Positions 31,450 through 42,777 of a stretch of 64,000 nucleotides of DNA are shown here, piece after piece. This stretch comes from Cercis canadensis. Lineage: Eukaryota > Streptophyta > Magnoliopsida > Fabales > Fabaceae. The position numbers and the translations under genes are program-made. The stretch is from positions 871,795 to 935,794 of the forward strand of contig QAOA01006081.1 in the NCBI GenBank assembly GCA_003255065.1. Direction: 5' to 3'. The notes below the pieces were generated by a model. The model saw only the letters and a program-made list of their open reading frames with translations, was not told the DNA's origin and searched no databases. How positions within the stretch are numbered: position 1 is the first letter of the stretch; the number at the start of each line of letters is the position of its first letter.

Positions 31450-33084
31450 ATGGATCTGCAGACTGAAAACAGAATAGCTGCTATGCTTATGAGGGAAGCA
31501 GCTGAATTGCGGCGGCAAGCTGAAAAGGAAGGTGTGCTCGCTTATCTTCATCAGCCCAATACTCGGGCTCGGCCAAATTCGCGTTTCCTCACTGCCACTG
31601 TACTTGGGGTACAACAAGGTTGGTTCTTGGTCTCTAATTTAGTAAAACACCTGCTCATTCGCATTTCATTGCTGTGCTTGGGAGGAAATTTTATGAAAAT
31701 GAATAAAATTTTTTTGATAGAGGTGGGTGTTGGCATTGTTTTTTCCTGCCTTCACTCCCCTTTAATGTCATATGCTTCTTAATTAGTCAAGGGCAATGTA
31801 TTGTAGACAACAAAAAATTGTGTTAAGTAGTTTCTTATCCAAGGTTGGTGACTACCTCCCTATTGCATTACCTTCTAAAAGTGCCTGGGCTCTTCTGTTT
31901 TGTTTTAGATTACAAGGTTTGGCAATCTAGGGACACTGTCTACATCTTTGCTTATTTCTCTTGCTAATATTTCATAAATTTCCAGGATAAAACCAGGTAA
32001 CGTGTATCCATCAGTTTGGTTGGTTTGCTAGATGATGGACCAAACTAAACCTAAAATCAAACTAATCTAGTAAGATTAGAAAAAAGATGCTGAAAATTGA
32101 GCTTTACACATGTACATGGTTTAACTCATAACAAATTGATACCAGATTCTGGAATTATTTGTAACTTATAATAGGAATTACCCCAGCATTTCAATCTCAA
32201 TCTTTTTCCTATTTAGCAGAATTGAAGGGTAGTAAGCTATGTGTTAGCTAGAGATATTAGAATCGCCAAATCTGTTGAATTTTACTTCAATTTAGAGTCG
32301 GTTAAATCTTTTTCCTTCTTCTGTGTCAATAGTTTCTTTGGTTGAGCGTAATGTCTTTGTGCTGACCTACCTGTTCACTTATGTTAATTAAGCATCTTTT
32401 ATTATGCCTTTTGCTCAGCAAATCGATCTGTAGAAGTGAAGGAGATGTGGCGAGTGCGGCAGAAAGAAAAAGAGCTTGATAAAAGGCTTAAGGATACACC
32501 AAGGGATAAAAGCAGCGGTGATAGAAGCCATAGGAATGGTAATTTGGACAGAGGCACAGTAAGACATGCAATAGTTGATAATAGTACTAATGCCTCTGCC
32601 TCATGCTCGAGTAAAAGAGAATATGAGAATTACCCAGAAGGTTTAACAAATGAAGAGCTTGAGAAGTTTCTACACTCAAGGTATCATTCCTTCTTCCTTG
32701 CCATTTCATGTGCATGCACGCATTTTTTTAATATCATCTCATTTATGTTTGTTGTTTTGACTTAACAAACTCTATTTTGGCAGGAAGAAGCGAGGGAGAG
32801 GTGATATTGGTCCAAGGATGGATGAGACAGGACCTTACCTTCCACCTTGCTCAGATGAGGAGCCTGTTACCAGTCCTGATGTACGGAAGAGCATTGTTAT
32901 TTATGGTCCAGAGAAGCCTTCTTCACTGAAGTCATATGAGTCTTCTGAAGAGAAGCTTCATGAGAAGAGGCAAAAAAAGGCTAAAAAGGTTCACTCAGGG
33001 AGCTCAGATAAGAAGCACAGATCCAAAGAGGACTCTAAGCATAAGAAAAAGAAAAGGAAGGAGAAAAGTAGACATCATCACTGA
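31450..33084 (+). CDS. conserved plant nuclear-type protein of unknown function, 3 exons, 243 aa
   Basis: Exons 31450-31618, 32419-32680 and 32784-33084 join in frame to 244 codons with TGA. I recognise it as a plant-conserved protein without assigned function, probably the counterpart of Arabidopsis At4g33690. Seen: an N-terminal helix ENRIAAMLMREAAELRRQAE, the block ARPNSRFLTATVLGVQQANR at the exon 1/2 junction, a charged middle, KKRGRGDIGPRMDETGPYLP at the start of exon 3, and a C-terminal tail very rich in Lys, His and Ser (last 50 residues, ending KSRHHH) that suggests nuclear localisation. No enzyme motif is visible. It lies between PRP17 and the DUF21 gene. Confidence 0.85.
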
Positions 33085-34004
33085 GTTCTCTAACTTGATT
33101 TTCTGGCAGAGGAAGATGTACAAGTTAGCTATATGAATTTGCATGGAAACCACGTTTGTACAGATTTTTTTATGTAACATTAATGAAAATGTGGACTGAA
33201 CCTCTAATTCCGACTATGTTTGCTAAATTATGCCAGCAATTTTTATTTGATTTCCTTCTGATTATGCAGAGATTTCACTTGTATAGGGAATAAGATCAAC
33301 ATTAAGTTATGGATTTCTGCTGTTTGTACTATTTTACTCAACACTTGCACACTAAACAAGAATAATTGGTCTCACCAAAACTTGTGAAACTTCAATTTGA
33401 CAATTTGAATTAAATACACAACCTTAGATAAACCGGTCACGGAATAATGTTTATAAGGGACAAAGTTTGTTTTAGGTAGTGTGCTTAAATATATTAATTA
33501 AGGCAGACATTACAATTAGGTTACTAGATGAGGGATGAAGTGCAATTGATCCTAAAAGTAAATTAAGGTAATTTTATTTGGAAACTTCTACGCTATTAAA
33601 ATTTAAAGTGATATAGGTAATAAATTTAATTTAAGTCGGTCTCTATTTTCTTTAGATATGGAAATTTCCTCTTTTTATTGTACAATAAAAATTCTGGAGA
33701 AAGGAAGTTGGAAAGGGGTTACTTGTTTCATCATTATTATCTTTGAATTTCTCAATTTCAGTTATGAAACAATCTTTATCATTTTAATATTTTTATTGAC
33801 AATTCATTTATTTATTCATTTATATATTAATTTAATGACGATTTGAAATTAGCCCCTTTCTTTTTGGCCATAATTTCACTCAAATTGAACAACTGAATTG
33901 TCAATCACTTTTCCACCATAGTGAAGAGCTTAGTTTTAGAGCATTGAAAAAAATTTATGGAAAGATTACTTTGCTCGTAAAGCATGGGAAGATTCAAGTT
34001 ACAA
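33085..34004. other. 3' region and spacer
   Basis: 3' untranslated region of the preceding gene followed by AT-rich DNA. No gene or clear repeat is seen up to the duplicated block starting at 34,005. Confidence 0.55.
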
Positions 34005-35428
34005 CAACCAAAAGCCCTAACCCGGTATATGATGGAGGACTTCAGATGTTATCACAATTTATTCCACACTGTTCTCCACTTCCCTTTCTCATATGGTAGA
34101 AGCCACATCTGAATGATCTCCTACCTTAGGAAAGGGTGAGAGAGCAATGCTGAAGATGGAGGCACTTCCCTTTCCTATTTGGATACATAGGAGGGAAAGA
34201 CAGAAGAAGGGATGCCAACTCATCTATTTTGACTACAATTATATCATAATCATGAAAACATTTCCAGTTATCATGATAACATTTTCAGATATTTTTATAT
34301 AGGGAATAGAAAAAAAAACAAGCAGCTATACATGACAGCACACTCCAATTTGCTGGAATGCCTTCCCACAAAAAATAACAGAAGCTTCCTCTTCCTACCC
34401 CTCACCTTTCATAAAGGCTTGTCAAGTTCCAATCACATTCCTCACCAACTCTAAACCAAAATGTATCCAATTATCCACAAAGAAACTTTTTTGTGAGCAT
34501 CTCTGTATATGAAGAGAACTGCTTTTTCAGAAGGACCATTGTCATGAGTCTTCAAAATGATGGTCTGTCTCATCAAAGATCTCCTCCTAGAAAAAGAATA
34601 TTGATGTCAGCAAAGCTTTCTACTAGTGTTCAAGAGAATAAATAAGAAAGTTCAGAATGACCGTTAGTACCTGTAAAAGCTCTTCAATGACATCTTCCAT
34701 TGTGATTATTCCAACAGCTTCTTCTTCTTCGGGGAGCTTTGGAAGTGGATTTCCATCTATCTCCAAAATATCTGAGTACATTTCTTTTGCCCATTTTCTG
34801 CTCCGAGAACCCCTAGCAGATTTATTAGTATTTGGAAAGCTCTTCCACTTTTGGAGTAGCATCTTGGGTCTCACAGTTTTTTCTTGGGAAGGCTTTTCAC
34901 CATCAATATCCACCCTCACGTCTTTCACTGAATCTATTTGAGAGGTATGAGAGACAGGGAATAGTTATTACCAAAGGAATTTTCCAATAAATACTTTAAA
35001 TGTAATTACAGCACTATTGCTTACCATTGACATAATTGTTAGAATATTGCTGCTCTATCTTGTTACGCTGTTTTATAACAATAGCCATGTGGCTGTGTCC
35101 CTTTTGGAACTCGTTCAAAATGTCATAAAGTGGCATTGTTTCTGGAACCCTGTTATATATGAACACACAACATGAATTTATGGTGATATAACGCCCATCA
35201 AGTTCTATATCAAACCAACATGTCTTCTCCCACCAAACCAACAAAACATAGACAAAGATACCTTGGAATCCTCCGAATAGTTACACTCTTCACAGGTACT
35301 TCATCTTCTGGGTGAATTGTCAATAAATTCTTGACCTAAAATTGAGCAGCATGTATTCAGAAAAGAGGGATATATAATCATAAGAAAATAAATCAACAGT
35401 AACAATGATGAGATAATGAGTGATCGCT
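34005..35428. repeat. left copy of a 1,424-bp duplication (DUF21 gene 3' end)
   Basis: Matches 43333-44756 at a constant offset of 9,328 with no indels and only about four substitutions noticed (for example 34394, 34920, 35319). It ends exactly at the N at 35429. The very high identity and the position of the N favour two alleles or overlapping contigs over an old duplication. Confidence 0.93.
34542..35335 (-). pseudogene. 3' fragment of the DUF21/CBS gene (last four coding exons)
   Basis: Second copy of the last four coding exons of the gene at 43870-48708, at 35335-35262, 35149-35025, 34933-34671 and 34586-34542. The upstream exons are absent because the sequence breaks at the N at 35429. 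Frames are open. One residue differs from the complete copy (Thr for Ala in the LLxIHPED block). Probably an assembly or allelic copy, so not counted as a separate gene. Confidence 0.85.
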
Positions 35429-35429
35429 N

Positions 35430-37427
35430 TGACACCAATTCAGACAGTCATTCCTCCACACTATTCGTATGTGAACTTCGAGGCATTGCAATAGACTGAT
35501 GTTTTTGAAGGAGTTGTCGAACTTCAAATAGGTCAACAGTTCAGCAGCAAAGAGGATCTTCAGTCAACTGTTAAGCAATACTCCATTTACACACATCATA
35601 ATTTCAAGGTGAAGGAGTCAAAACCACATAAATTAATTTTGGAGTGTCAGGATTATGATGCTGGATGCAATTGGAGACTAAGGGCTTGCTTAAGAAGTAA
35701 GAAAAATATGTGGGAGATCAGAAAATACAATGGCCCACACAGTTGCAGAAATGCCACTTTAACACAAGATCACAAACAGTTGGATGTTAAGGTGGTCGCG
35801 ACAATGATTATTAGCATGATTGAGGAGAAGGCTGATGTGCCAATAAAGCTAATACAAGAGCGTATCAGAAGTACATTCTCTTATCAAATTTCATACAGGA
35901 AAGCTTGGCTTGCGAAGCAAAGAGCTATTGCTCATATATATGGTGACTGGGAGGAGAGTTACAATAAATTACCGAAATGGATGGCCGCATTGCGAAAAGA
36001 TGTTCCTAGAACCGTGGTGGAATGGTGTCTAGATGATCGATAGATGGGAATGTCAACGAATGATCCGACAGTGAGGAGATTCCGACGTGTTTTTTGGGCT
36101 TTCAAACCATGTATTGATGCATTCCGTTGGTGTAAGCCAGTGATCCAAATTGATGGAACTTTCTTGTATGGGAAGTATAAGCAGACTTTGCTAATCGGGA
36201 CTACACAGGATGGATCTCGTTCTCCATTGCCTATAGCTTATGCCGTCGTGGAAGGTGAAACCAAAGAAGTTTGGTCATGGTTTTTGAAGCATCTGAGACA
36301 ACACGTGGCTAAAGACATGCAGAATTTAGCACTCATTTCAGACCGGCATGTGAGCATATTGTCATCTATTGAAGATTTAAATGTTGGATGGTGTGCACCA
36401 TTAGCTCAGAATTTTTTCTGTTTGCGTCACGTTGTGAGCAATTGGAACACAAACTTCAAAGATGTGTCTGTGAAACACAAAATCTACAGAGCCGGTAAGA
36501 ATATTAGACAAATACATATAATATATTATCTGTTTGTCATATATTTTGATGTCTTCGAGTACATTTATTTAATTTTAATGGTAATTAACAGGTGTCCAAT
36601 TTGAGTCTATCAAATTTGAGGAGCTGATGACGGATATACATGATGAATGTAAGAAAGAAGAGGCCTGGCAATATATCAATGGTATTGATAAGACGAAGTG
36701 GACACAACATGGCGATGTCCACGGCTGACGATATGGCCTAATGACCACTAATTTGGCTGAATGTGTAAACGGAACATTGAAGGGTGCTCGTAACATGCCT
36801 ATTACTGCCCTAGTCAGAGCCACATATTACAGAACGAATCCTATTTTCATGGAGAGAAGAGAAAGAGCAAGAGCAATGCTGGCTAGTGGAAAAGCATGGA
36901 CTGAAGATGCCGAGAAGATAATGACCCGTAATAACCGTTGCGCATTATCACAACGTCCAATACTGTTTAATAGGGACAATGGATCGTTTGAAGTGGAGGA
37001 GATTTTTGATTGTATGGGACATATTAGCGGACGATCATTCACTTTGAATTTACAGGATGAAAAGTGCAGTTGTGGTCAGTTTCAAGCCCTTCACATTCCC
37101 TGCATTCACGCTATATCTGCGTGTGCCTCAATTGCAATCGATGCATGGAAGTATGTTAGTCCAGTGTACTCCACTAATAGCATTGTCAATGCATATAGTG
37201 GCCTGTTTAACCCTATTGGTGGGGAAGAGGGTTGGCCAGTTAGCAACGAAATTAAGATAATCCCAAATCGTGTATTGCTAAGGGAAAAGGGACGTCCAAC
37301 TTTTAGGCGAATTAGAACCGAGATGGATTGGGGAGAATCTGCATCTGGCGTCATAAGATGTAGTCTTTGTCGCATAGAAGGTCACAATAGGAGGCGATGT
37401 CCAAACAGAAGGGAAGACCAACCATGA
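35430..37427 (+). pseudogene. MULE transposase (MuDR class), three premature stops, N-terminus cut by the gap
   Basis: The reading frame is open from the N except for TAG at 35492-35494 and 36041-36043, is spliced by a GT-AG intron (36495-36591), then meets TGA at 36726-36728 and ends at 37425-37427. Seen in order: MuDR DNA-binding region (CQDYDAGCNWRLRA...HSC, about 35,650-35,750), transposase core with the first aspartate in QIDGTFLYGKY (about 36,150) and the second in LALISDRHV (about 36,335), the core's RYGLMTTNLAECVN block just after the TGA, a SWIM finger CSCGQFQALHIPCIHAIS (about 37,066-37,120), and a CCHC knuckle CSLCRIEGHNRRRC (about 37,362). Unlike the MUSTANG gene at 12 kb, both catalytic aspartates are kept, so it decayed recently. 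Each stop lies one transition from a sense codon. Confidence 0.9.
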
Positions 37428-37600
37428 CACTGGCCCGTATTAAAATAAATCTTGTGTTTGTATCCATGCCATAGACATGTATAAGATTGGGGATTCATAT
37501 TGAAATGTAGCATTTGTATAATGAATATAGTATCGTTCATTTTAAATAACTGTTATGACTAAGTGTTATTTTCTATAATGAATTTTAACAGGACATTGAA

Positions 37601-38035
37601 ATGATATTACAATATACGCCAGGAGATATTTTTAGAGTGTGTGGGCGTCGATGGATGTTGGATGATGATTTTTTGTATCCACTGGACCCAATGTTACATG
37701 ACTCCCCCCAAGTACATAGTATCATGTTGATTGAATGGCATCGTAGAGAAGTCGAATGTACTAATCTGCGGGATTTGTGTACGATTGAAAACATTCGTGT
37801 TCCACGGTGTTTGGCCATACACATGCGAAGACAAAGTATTTCAGAATTACGATATGCGCTGTATCGCATAAGGGAAGAAAATAACCGTATACGAATAAGG
37901 TTACATCGACGTGATTGTGAACGCAGTGCCAATATGGCAATGAGGGAGGGTGACTTGGCAGGTGTTGCTATGTGGACTCGCATATGCCGTGAACCAGAGT
38001 GTTTATCGGATATTGACATGTCCGATGAAGAATAA
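37601..38035 (+). CDS. MULE accessory ORF A, 144 aa, unknown function
   Basis: Open frame from ATG 37601 to TAA 38033-38035, 173 bp after the transposase stop and on the same strand. I do not recognise the family. Seen: an N-terminal part with several acidic and hydrophobic residues (RRWMLDDDFLYPLDP), a block EWHRREVEC...RVPRCL, then a basic, probably helical segment (IREENNRIRIRLHRRDCER) and an acidic tail SDIDMSDEE. Resemblance in block order and ending to the broken ORF at 38160-38561 suggests both belong to one small family carried by the MULE. A CAG just before the ATG (37,588-37,590) could be a splice acceptor, so it might be joined to an upstream exon. Confidence 0.55.
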   Translation: MILQYTPGDIFRVCGRRWMLDDDFLYPLDPMLHDSPQVHSIMLIEWHRREVECTNLRDLCTIENIRVPRCLAIHMRRQSISELRYALYRIREENNRIRIRLHRRDCERSANMAMREGDLAGVAMWTRICREPECLSDIDMSDEE

Positions 38036-38159
38036 TCGATCTAAACCCTAAATATGTAATTTGATTATATTTAATGGTTCCAATATTTTTACTTGTTAAA
38101 GAAATTTGTTATATATTATATTGATGTTTTATTTGTGTCAACTCACAGGGTGACATAGT

Positions 38160-38561
38160 ATGTCAAGAAGCCGTCGGGATCCTCCAGTATGGTTGCTACC
38201 AAGGTTTAATGATGATTACGAAAGCGAAATAGACTCTGATCCAAGGGAATATTATGCTGGTTTGCGTCGGGAATGGGCATATCGGTTGGATGAATCCGAA
38301 GATTTGGTACAACAATTACAATCACTTGGAGTTCCACCTGTATATAGATGATCGTTAAGAATGACTCGAAAAAATCGACATGACTATGAGGAGGTTATTC
38401 AAGAAATCAGGAGGGAGAACAATCAAATGTTAGTTCGTAGATGCCGTTACTATTTGTTAAAACTAGCTAAGGAACAAGCTTTTGCTATGCATCGTGAGTT
38501 ATCAGTCATAGAAATTCAGTCCGTAATGAATTGCCCTGATTACGCTACTGATGAGGATTGA
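38160..38561 (+). pseudogene. MULE accessory ORF B, about 133 codons with one internal TGA
   Basis: ATG at 38160, stop TGA at 38349-38351, then the same frame continues to TGA 38559-38561. The continuation begins ten bases later with another ATG (38361), so the two short frames were probably one gene. Seen: EWAYRLDES...GVPPVYR before the stop, then EIRRENNQMLVRRCRYY, then the acidic end YATDED. The blocks parallel EW...RVP, REENNR...HRRDC and the acidic tail of ORF A. Function unknown. Confidence 0.5.
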
Positions 38562-38837
38562 AAATATTAATTTATGCCAAAAAATGAATGTGCTAGTTAC
38601 GATTTGTTGTACTTTATTTAATCAGTTAATTTAAATATGTTTTATATTTTGATATCTTTATGCTAACAGTTCTCCTAATTTGTATTATCTTCTAATATCA
38701 GCATGTGGATATTTTTATGTAAGTTACACATGCAATATGTTTAATATCAATTATTTATAAACAAGGCATCATAAAATGTCTGCATATATAAGATAATGTC
38801 AATGTCATAACTATATTCATCAATAACAAAAAATACA

Positions 38838-41800
38838 CTAAATAAAGTCACGATCCGGATCCTGGGGCTGCTGATCTGGAACTGAAGTGTCAACCATATC
38901 CGGATCCACATAATCACTAAACTGAAGCCTGTAGCCATCCTGGTCCGTCGGATAAGAGCGAGGAGGGGCAGCTGGACTCATGTATGCCGGCCCAGGTATG
39001 TAATAGTCCTCGACAGGTTCAGTCGCAGGGCCAACTGTCAGTCCCAGATCAAGTGTCAGGCCGGCAGCTGAAGGTGGTACCATAACATTCGTGCCAAAAA
39101 TGTTACATTGAGGAGAACCTCCTCCACCCATGTTACCCTGACCCATCATGTCCATAGTGTACTGCGGTGGGTCGAACCCTGGCTGCAAATGAGACATGTC
39201 CATAGTCGCACGGGGTGTCGATGTCGCAACATGAGAACGACTCCGCGAACGACGTGACGACCCTGAACGTCTCCTGGACGACCCTGAACCTGATGCCGAC
39301 CTGGACGCCGAAGGATCGACATGTGGGACATGTGGAGAGTGAGGTCGCGATGGCCCCCCTGTCCCTGATGACCACCAAACTGAGCGGGAATAGGAACCCC
39401 CCACTGAGCAAACACCTGAGACACCGATGCCTGTACCGATGCATGTACCTGCTGCTGCAATGTTATCCATTGCTGCTGCGTCAACTGCACATCATGCGGT
39501 GGTGCCTGGAATGTAGGGGTCCCCTGATACACTGGCGGCTGATGTGGTAAATCCTGCTGCGGTGGATCCTTCTGGGGTGCATCCCGATGTGCTGGATCCT
39601 GCTGCGGTTGCATCTGCTCATCCTATTCGTGAACAAATAATGTTAGATTAAACTAACATGACATAGTGTTATTTTGTCTCTAATCTAATACAACTTAGTT
39701 TAAACTAACCTGATGACTCCGTGCTGCGGTCGGACTAATCCACCTCCGAGTCACTCGAAGGTACCACGACATATAATCGGGTGAAGTGCCAAGTCCCGGA
39801 GCCATCACCTGAACGTGATCTCGTCGCTAATCCCACTGTCGGTAGTATACATAATGGGTGATCCCCTAATCTGTATCCGTCTTCCCCCGTATGCTACAGC
39901 TCTCCAACTCATCATCATATGGCGGGGGAGAACGAGAAATAAACTGCATACTACCGAACTGACGTGCCACTCGATCAGGGAAATGTCCCTCTATTACATT
40001 AAATGCACAGAGGGGCACCCGAACAGTCCAAACCTCAGCTCCAACAGTACACACCAGTGGCAACTGATGAGAAAGATACGGCTGCCACACCACCTGTTCA
40101 ATTAAAGCATGAGATTATACATTACACTTATAATTTGTCATTTATTGTAACGACTAAATCCTTAATATTGATAATTAACTCACATGCTCATCGCCAAGAT
40201 AATCAAAAGCGCGACGAAAGGCCAAATGATTCCTGTCGAATCCGATATAGTTATAACATAAAGGTTTACGCCACCTGAAACATAAATGTTTTTTATAATT
40301 ATGATGGATAGAAGCATATGATTATGTATTTAACCAAAACATAAGTTAAGTAAACTAACCTGCATGCTAGTGGAAGGGAAAAAGGCTCGAGGACAATAGT
40401 GGGAGACGGACACAACGTCGGGAATCTCTCATAGGCCCATGTCTGTAACAGGTATAGGCAACCTCCAACCTCGGTGCTCCGTCCAATACTAAAGTTGCAC
40501 AACCCCCTATATAGTTGTGCAAGTATAGCCGACCCCCAACTGTGTGTGCCAGCGCTGTCGAAGTCCTCCAAGAGCAGCAAGTACATGAGGTGGACATGGT
40601 TCCCAGAAGTGTCTGGGACTAGCCACGTCCCTAGCAAGAGCAGAATATATGCCCTGGCATAGTACTCCAATACATGTGGCGGAGCATCCTGTGGACATGC
40701 TGAAAATGTCTGTCTAAGCCAGGACAATCGAACTCGGGAACCATCAATAGCACCCTCAGCTGGCACCACTCCCAGTAGACGAACAATCTCGTCATGCCAT
40801 AATCGATGATAGCTCCTGCCACCCACAACAGTACCATCAACTGTCAAGCCTAATAACATCGCCACGTCCTGCAGTGTAACGGTGCACTCCCCAAAAGGCA
40901 TGTGAAAAGTGTGAGTCTCTGGGCGCCACCGCTCAACTAATGCAGAAATGAACTGGATATCTAGCTGCATAGGGCTCACACGACAAACAGCTCCGAACCC
41001 TGCCCTAGTCAGATATGGGACCAATCTCTGATCCGGCTCAGGTAAATGTCTGTGACTACGAGGACGAAGCAGCCTCGATCCCTAATATAAACCAAAATCA
41101 CACTTATTAAACTAACAATTATACCAAAATAACATTAAATTACAGGACATAAATCAAAACAATAAACGGGAAATCATAACCCTAAATCCTAACCCTTAAC
41201 TTAAACTTGAAACATACAATTCCAAACCATAAATTCAAATTTAGGGTTGAGGTTACATGTTTATGCTTTGAACTTCGACATTTAGAGTTTTGAGTATACC
41301 ATTTCAAATTACGAAATAGCGTTTAGGTTTTCAAGTTACGATTTGGGAATGGGGTTCGAGGGTTATGGAATGAGGTTTACGGTATCAAAATTTCAGGTTT
41401 AAGGATGGAGTTTCGAGTTTATAGTTTTATGTCCAAATTTTAGGGTTTGAGTAGAGGATTCTTAAATAGGGAATGTGGTTTAGGGTTTCAAATTGGGGTT
41501 AGTGTTTAGGGTTTCTAGTTTGGGTTTAGGGTATCGAGTAACAACATTCATTTTTCTTAAGAGTCATCCTCAAATGCCCAAAAACGTGTTCTTGTTTATG
41601 TATCCCATTTGTGTAAATAACATTAAATTTCACACTTTGTAACTTAAACCCTAAACTACAAAACATAAAGTTAAGTTTAGATAACACATACACTTGTTCA
41701 ATTTAATTATTCCTAATAAAAATTAAGTAATCAATTATACTAGTTAAATAAATACTACTAAGAAGTCAAAACTAACAACTTAATATAACTTTTTTAATCT

Positions 41801-42596
41801 AAACTATAGCAAGACAAATTAATAAAAATTAAACTTAAAAACTAAATTACTGATTTAACTCTAACAACTTAATAATTAAAAAAAAATTAATGCAGCCAAT
41901 AATTAAGACAATTTTGTAACTTAAACCCTAAACTACAAAACATAAAGTTAAGTTTAGATAACACATACACTTGTTCAATTTAATTATTCCTAATAAAAAT
42001 TAAGTAATCAATTATACTAGTTAAATAAATACTACTAAGAAGTCAAAACTAACAACTTAATATAACTTTTTTAATCTAAACTATAGCAAGACAAATTAAT
42101 AAAAATTAAACTTAAAAACTAAATTACTGATTTAACTCTAACAACTTAATAATTAAAAAAAAATTAATGCAGCCAATAATTAAGACAATTTTGTAACTTA
42201 AACCCTAAACTACAAAACATAAAGTTAAGTTTAGATAACACATACACTTGTTCAATTTAATTATTCCTAATAAAAATTAAGTAATCAATTATACTAGTTA
42301 AATAAATACTACTAAGAAGTCAAAACTAACAACTTAATATAACTTTTTTAATCTAAACTATAGCAAGACAAATTAATAAAAATTAAACTTAAAAACTAAA
42401 TTACTGATTTAACTCTAACAACTTAATAATTAAAAAAAATTTATGCAGTCAATAATTAAGACAACTTTGTAACTTATAATTTTAATAAATTAATACTAAA
42501 AGATAGATTACTAACCTCATTGTTCCATATAGCAGTTGAAATATGATCTGGTTGTAAAGTCAATAAAGACCCATCTACTGGTCCAGGTAACGCCAT
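38838..42596 (-). pseudogene. plant mobile domain (PMD, MAIN/MAIL-like) gene captured in the MULE
   Basis: Exons in transcript order: 42596-42516 (ATG at 42596), 41081-40360, 40274-40184, 40093-39710, 39622-38838; all GT-AG and in phase. The PMD covers exons 1-4: LTLQPDHISTAIWNNE, LVPYLTRAGFGAVCR, ERWRPETHTFHMPFGECTVT, LQDVAMLLGLTVDG, PLACRWRKPL. PMD proteins include MAIN and MAIL1, nuclear factors in silencing and genome stability, and related domains occur in transposons. Exon 4 has two in-frame TAG codons (39866-39868, 39827-39829). Exon 5 is low-complexity (Gln/Pro/Ser/Arg-rich) and changes frame at a run of six C (39354-39359), so the gene is broken. Convergent to the transposase and its accessory ORFs. 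Confidence 0.85.
41641..42470. repeat. 277-bp tandem repeat, three copies, in intron 1 of the PMD gene
   Basis: Copies start at 41641, 41918 and 42195 with the word AACTTAAACCCTAAAC and end near 42470 with the start of a fourth. The copies are nearly identical; the last one differs slightly at its end (TTTATGCAGTC). AT-rich, non-coding, located between coding exons 1 and 2 (intron 41082-42515). Confidence 0.92.
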
Positions 42597-42690
42597 TTGT
42601 ATCAGTAAAGAATGAAAATGCTACTGAGAGACAAAGCTAATGAAAATGGCTAAGTGAAGGTTGAAGAATGCAAGAATGGAGGCCGGGTAG

Positions 42691-42777
42691 GGAGAAAGGG
42701 AAGTGAAGGGGTGAAGGGGAAGGGGAAGGGGAAGGTGAAGGGGTGAAGGGGAAGGGGAAGGGGCCGGAAGGGGGAAA
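42691..42777 (+). repeat. polypurine GGGGAAG minisatellite in the PMD gene leader
   Basis: GAAGGGGAAGGGGAAGG-type repeats on the plus strand, just upstream of the PMD start codon at 42596 (minus strand). Several runs of four G could form a G-quadruplex. On the transcript this would be a C/T-rich leader. Confidence 0.75.

Noticed and set aside
36041..36043. TAG in the transposase as a programmed read-through site
   Set aside because: Two further in-frame stops and other broken genes in the same element make simple decay far more likely.
39215..39550. Plus-strand frame opposite the PMD gene's last exon
   Set aside because: Antisense shadow of a low-complexity coding exon.
41195..41575. Scattered TTTAGGG / AACCCTAA words resembling telomere repeat
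   Set aside because: Too irregular for an interstitial telomere; degenerate sequence inside the PMD intron.
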